Source: CAZEAC01 sp964510065 (GTDB taxonomy: Bacteria; Bdellovibrionota_C; UBA2361; CAIXSY01). From it: a stretch of 64,000 bases of DNA. Position numbers and translations under genes: made by a program. This document shows positions 62,979-64,000 of this stretch, piece by piece. The notes under the pieces were generated by a model. It ran no database searches and had not been told where the DNA came from. It saw only the letters and a program-made list of their open reading frames with translations. Where the stretch lies: the NCBI GenBank assembly GCA_964510065.1, contig CAZEAC010000016.1:9417-73416 (forward strand), written 5' to 3'. How positions within the stretch are numbered: the stretch's first letter is position 1; every line of letters begins with the position of its first letter.

Positions 62979-63818
62979 TTAGCAGCAATTTTCTGAAACA
63001 TCTACAACATCTACGTTCCAATAGAACCCGTGTTCTCCCGCAACGGGGTTACGAATAATGTCAGCCGCAGAAAAGTGCTGGTAGGAGCTAGGGTCAACGC
63101 AGCGAAGCTCGGGCAAAGTACTTACGCTCCATCCAAGAAGTGCGGTTGCACTATCAATTCTACCTATTCCGCCACCTTCTCTGATTATGACTGGGGAGCT
63201 GTAGCGCCTTTGAAAACCTACACACTTTCTTTGCGTGCCAAGAAAAACAAAGTAAAGGTCTTCATAATTATACATACCAAATGTTGATAATGAGTCCGCG
63301 CTCACCGCTGCCCCTCTGAATTGAAGCGGATTTGACGAAAACGGCAGCGCCATCGGTGTGTTACTTCTGCCAATAAGTGAGCCATTCAGATAGTCCAAGA
63401 CAGTCGCCATGTTACTTCCCGGTTGCCAACTGGTGTGCCTGTACTGGGACCCCTGCGGAACTGGAGCGGGAAACCCATTGTTATAGAATGCGGAGATTGT
63501 AAAAGCTGCGCCGGTAGTATGTTGAGACTTAGTTATTGATTGAAATGCAGATGCCGGCGGACTCGCTTGAACCCAGTAGGAAGATTTATAGTGTGAAGCC
63601 TTTCTTTGACGGCAGTATTGAATGCCACCAGCGGTCGTTATCTGATCGCTGAGATTCTGGCTACAACCCGTTAGGTCGACCGGAGGCGGCACAACAACGG
63701 CACTAGGGGAAGACTCCGGGATCGGCCCCATAGGTGCAGCGATAACCACACTAGAGAACAGGCAAAAGAGACCACAGATGCCCATCAGCGGAGAACAGAA
63801 ACTAATTTGAGAGCTCAT
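62979..63818 (-). CDS. Unknown secreted Cys-containing protein
   Basis: 279 residues. Hydrophobic N terminus with a signal-peptide shape (FSSVVIAAPMG, cleavage likely near residue 28). The mature part has Cys in LTGCSQ, YCRQR, KCVGF, RCVDP and a final NCC. A Ser/Pro-rich linker follows the signal, and the rest is beta-rich with many aromatics. I do not recognise a family. Next to it upstream on the same strand is another gene with CPC, so the two may be co-expressed. Confidence 0.55.
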   Translation of the reverse strand: MSSQISFCSPLMGICGLFCLFSSVVIAAPMGPIPESSPSAVVVPPPVDLTGCSQNLSDQITTAGGIQYCRQRKASHYKSSYWVQASPPASAFQSITKSQHTTGAAFTISAFYNNGFPAPVPQGSQYRHTSWQPGSNMATVLDYLNGSLIGRSNTPMALPFSSNPLQFRGAAVSADSLSTFGMYNYEDLYFVFLGTQRKCVGFQRRYSSPVIIREGGGIGRIDSATALLGWSVSTLPELRCVDPSSYQHFSAADIIRNPVAGEHGFYWNVDVVDVSENCC

Positions 63819-63839
63819 CTAAAGTACCACAACTTCATA

Positions 63840-64000
63840 TTACACGTGACTCACTTGAAGCATCGGAATATCTGCAATCTTTATGCCGGCGGTCGCGCAC
63901 GGGCAGAACTGTCCGGGAACTAGTTTAAAAGAATCCAAGGACACCATTCTCTCAGGAGCCTGACCGAAAATGTTTTCTATCGGATTATAAGTGACGCAGG
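63840..64000 (-). CDS. Partial CDS: C-terminal end of an unknown Cys-containing protein
   Basis: An open frame runs from the window edge to a TAA at 63840-63842, giving 52 residues. They include NPIENIFGQAPERMVSLD and LVPGQFCPCATAGIKIAD. It ends 22 bp before the start of the secreted-protein gene on the same strand. The CPC motif suggests disulfide or metal use outside the cytoplasm; function unknown. Confidence 0.5.
   Translation of the reverse strand, partial: CVTYNPIENIFGQAPERMVSLDSFKLVPGQFCPCATAGIKIADIPMLQVSHV

Overview
The window is bacterial chromosomal DNA of middling GC content with tightly packed genes on both strands. I cannot name the organism. A WecA/MraY-type sugar-phosphate transferase, a Wzc-like chain-length/tyrosine-kinase protein, a Wzy/WaaL-like membrane protein and WcaF/WcaI-like domains point to a Gram-negative envelope; anything finer would be a guess.

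About 1-42.3 kb is one large surface-polysaccharide locus. It opens with an SGNH hydrolase (123-1271), then a PAS sensor-like protein on the minus strand (1317-3182). A compact plus-strand operon follows (3418-13711): seven glycosyltransferases and a Wzy/O-antigen-ligase-like polytopic protein, mostly joined by ATGA or short overlaps. After a second PAS sensor (13791-15509) come methyltransferases and a sugar-modification block (18056-22708): a C-methyltransferase, a cupin, a PLP aminotransferase, a PPP-type phosphatase and a CDP-paratose-2-epimerase-like dehydrogenase. A minus-strand transferase block (22805-26857), a lone glycosyltransferase (26995-28122), a response regulator (28137-28892), a second minus block (29153-31926) and a WcaF-WcaI-type acetyltransferase/glycosyltransferase fusion (31963-33783) follow. 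The assembly genes sit at the end: the lipid-linked sugar initiator (34312-35871), the Wzc-like kinase (36095-38560), an ABC exporter (38557-40395), a methyltransferase and a last glycosyltransferase (to 42339). The expected chemistry is initiation on undecaprenyl phosphate, stepwise glycosylation with amino and branched sugars, heavy methylation and acetylation, export and length control. No outer-membrane exporter (Wza) and no recognisable Wzx are in the window.

42.3-44.3 kb is a scar of IS3-family elements: one full-length OrfB, two OrfA remnants, a 35-bp direct repeat, a 12-bp inverted pair and a 25-bp-arm palindrome. Next is a minus-strand unit of an M48 metallopeptidase followed by three tandem AIM24 (TIGR00266) proteins (44292-47524).

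47.7-61.3 kb holds unrelated single genes and pairs: an unknown protein with a repeat-like C terminus, a CDF-like transporter with degraded metal sites, an unknown exported protein, a small phasin-like protein, a double-MarR regulator, a small sigma factor, a threonine-synthase-like/GNAT pair, two large membrane proteins (GT-C-like) and NusB. The last part has an orphan HigA antitoxin beside a HigB remnant, an APH-type kinase and two secreted Cys-containing proteins, the last one cut by the window edge.

The most unusual non-coding signal is a pair of about 182-bp palindromic elements (51821-52003 and 62782-62963). They share a conserved core but have unrelated, perfectly self-complementary outer arms.
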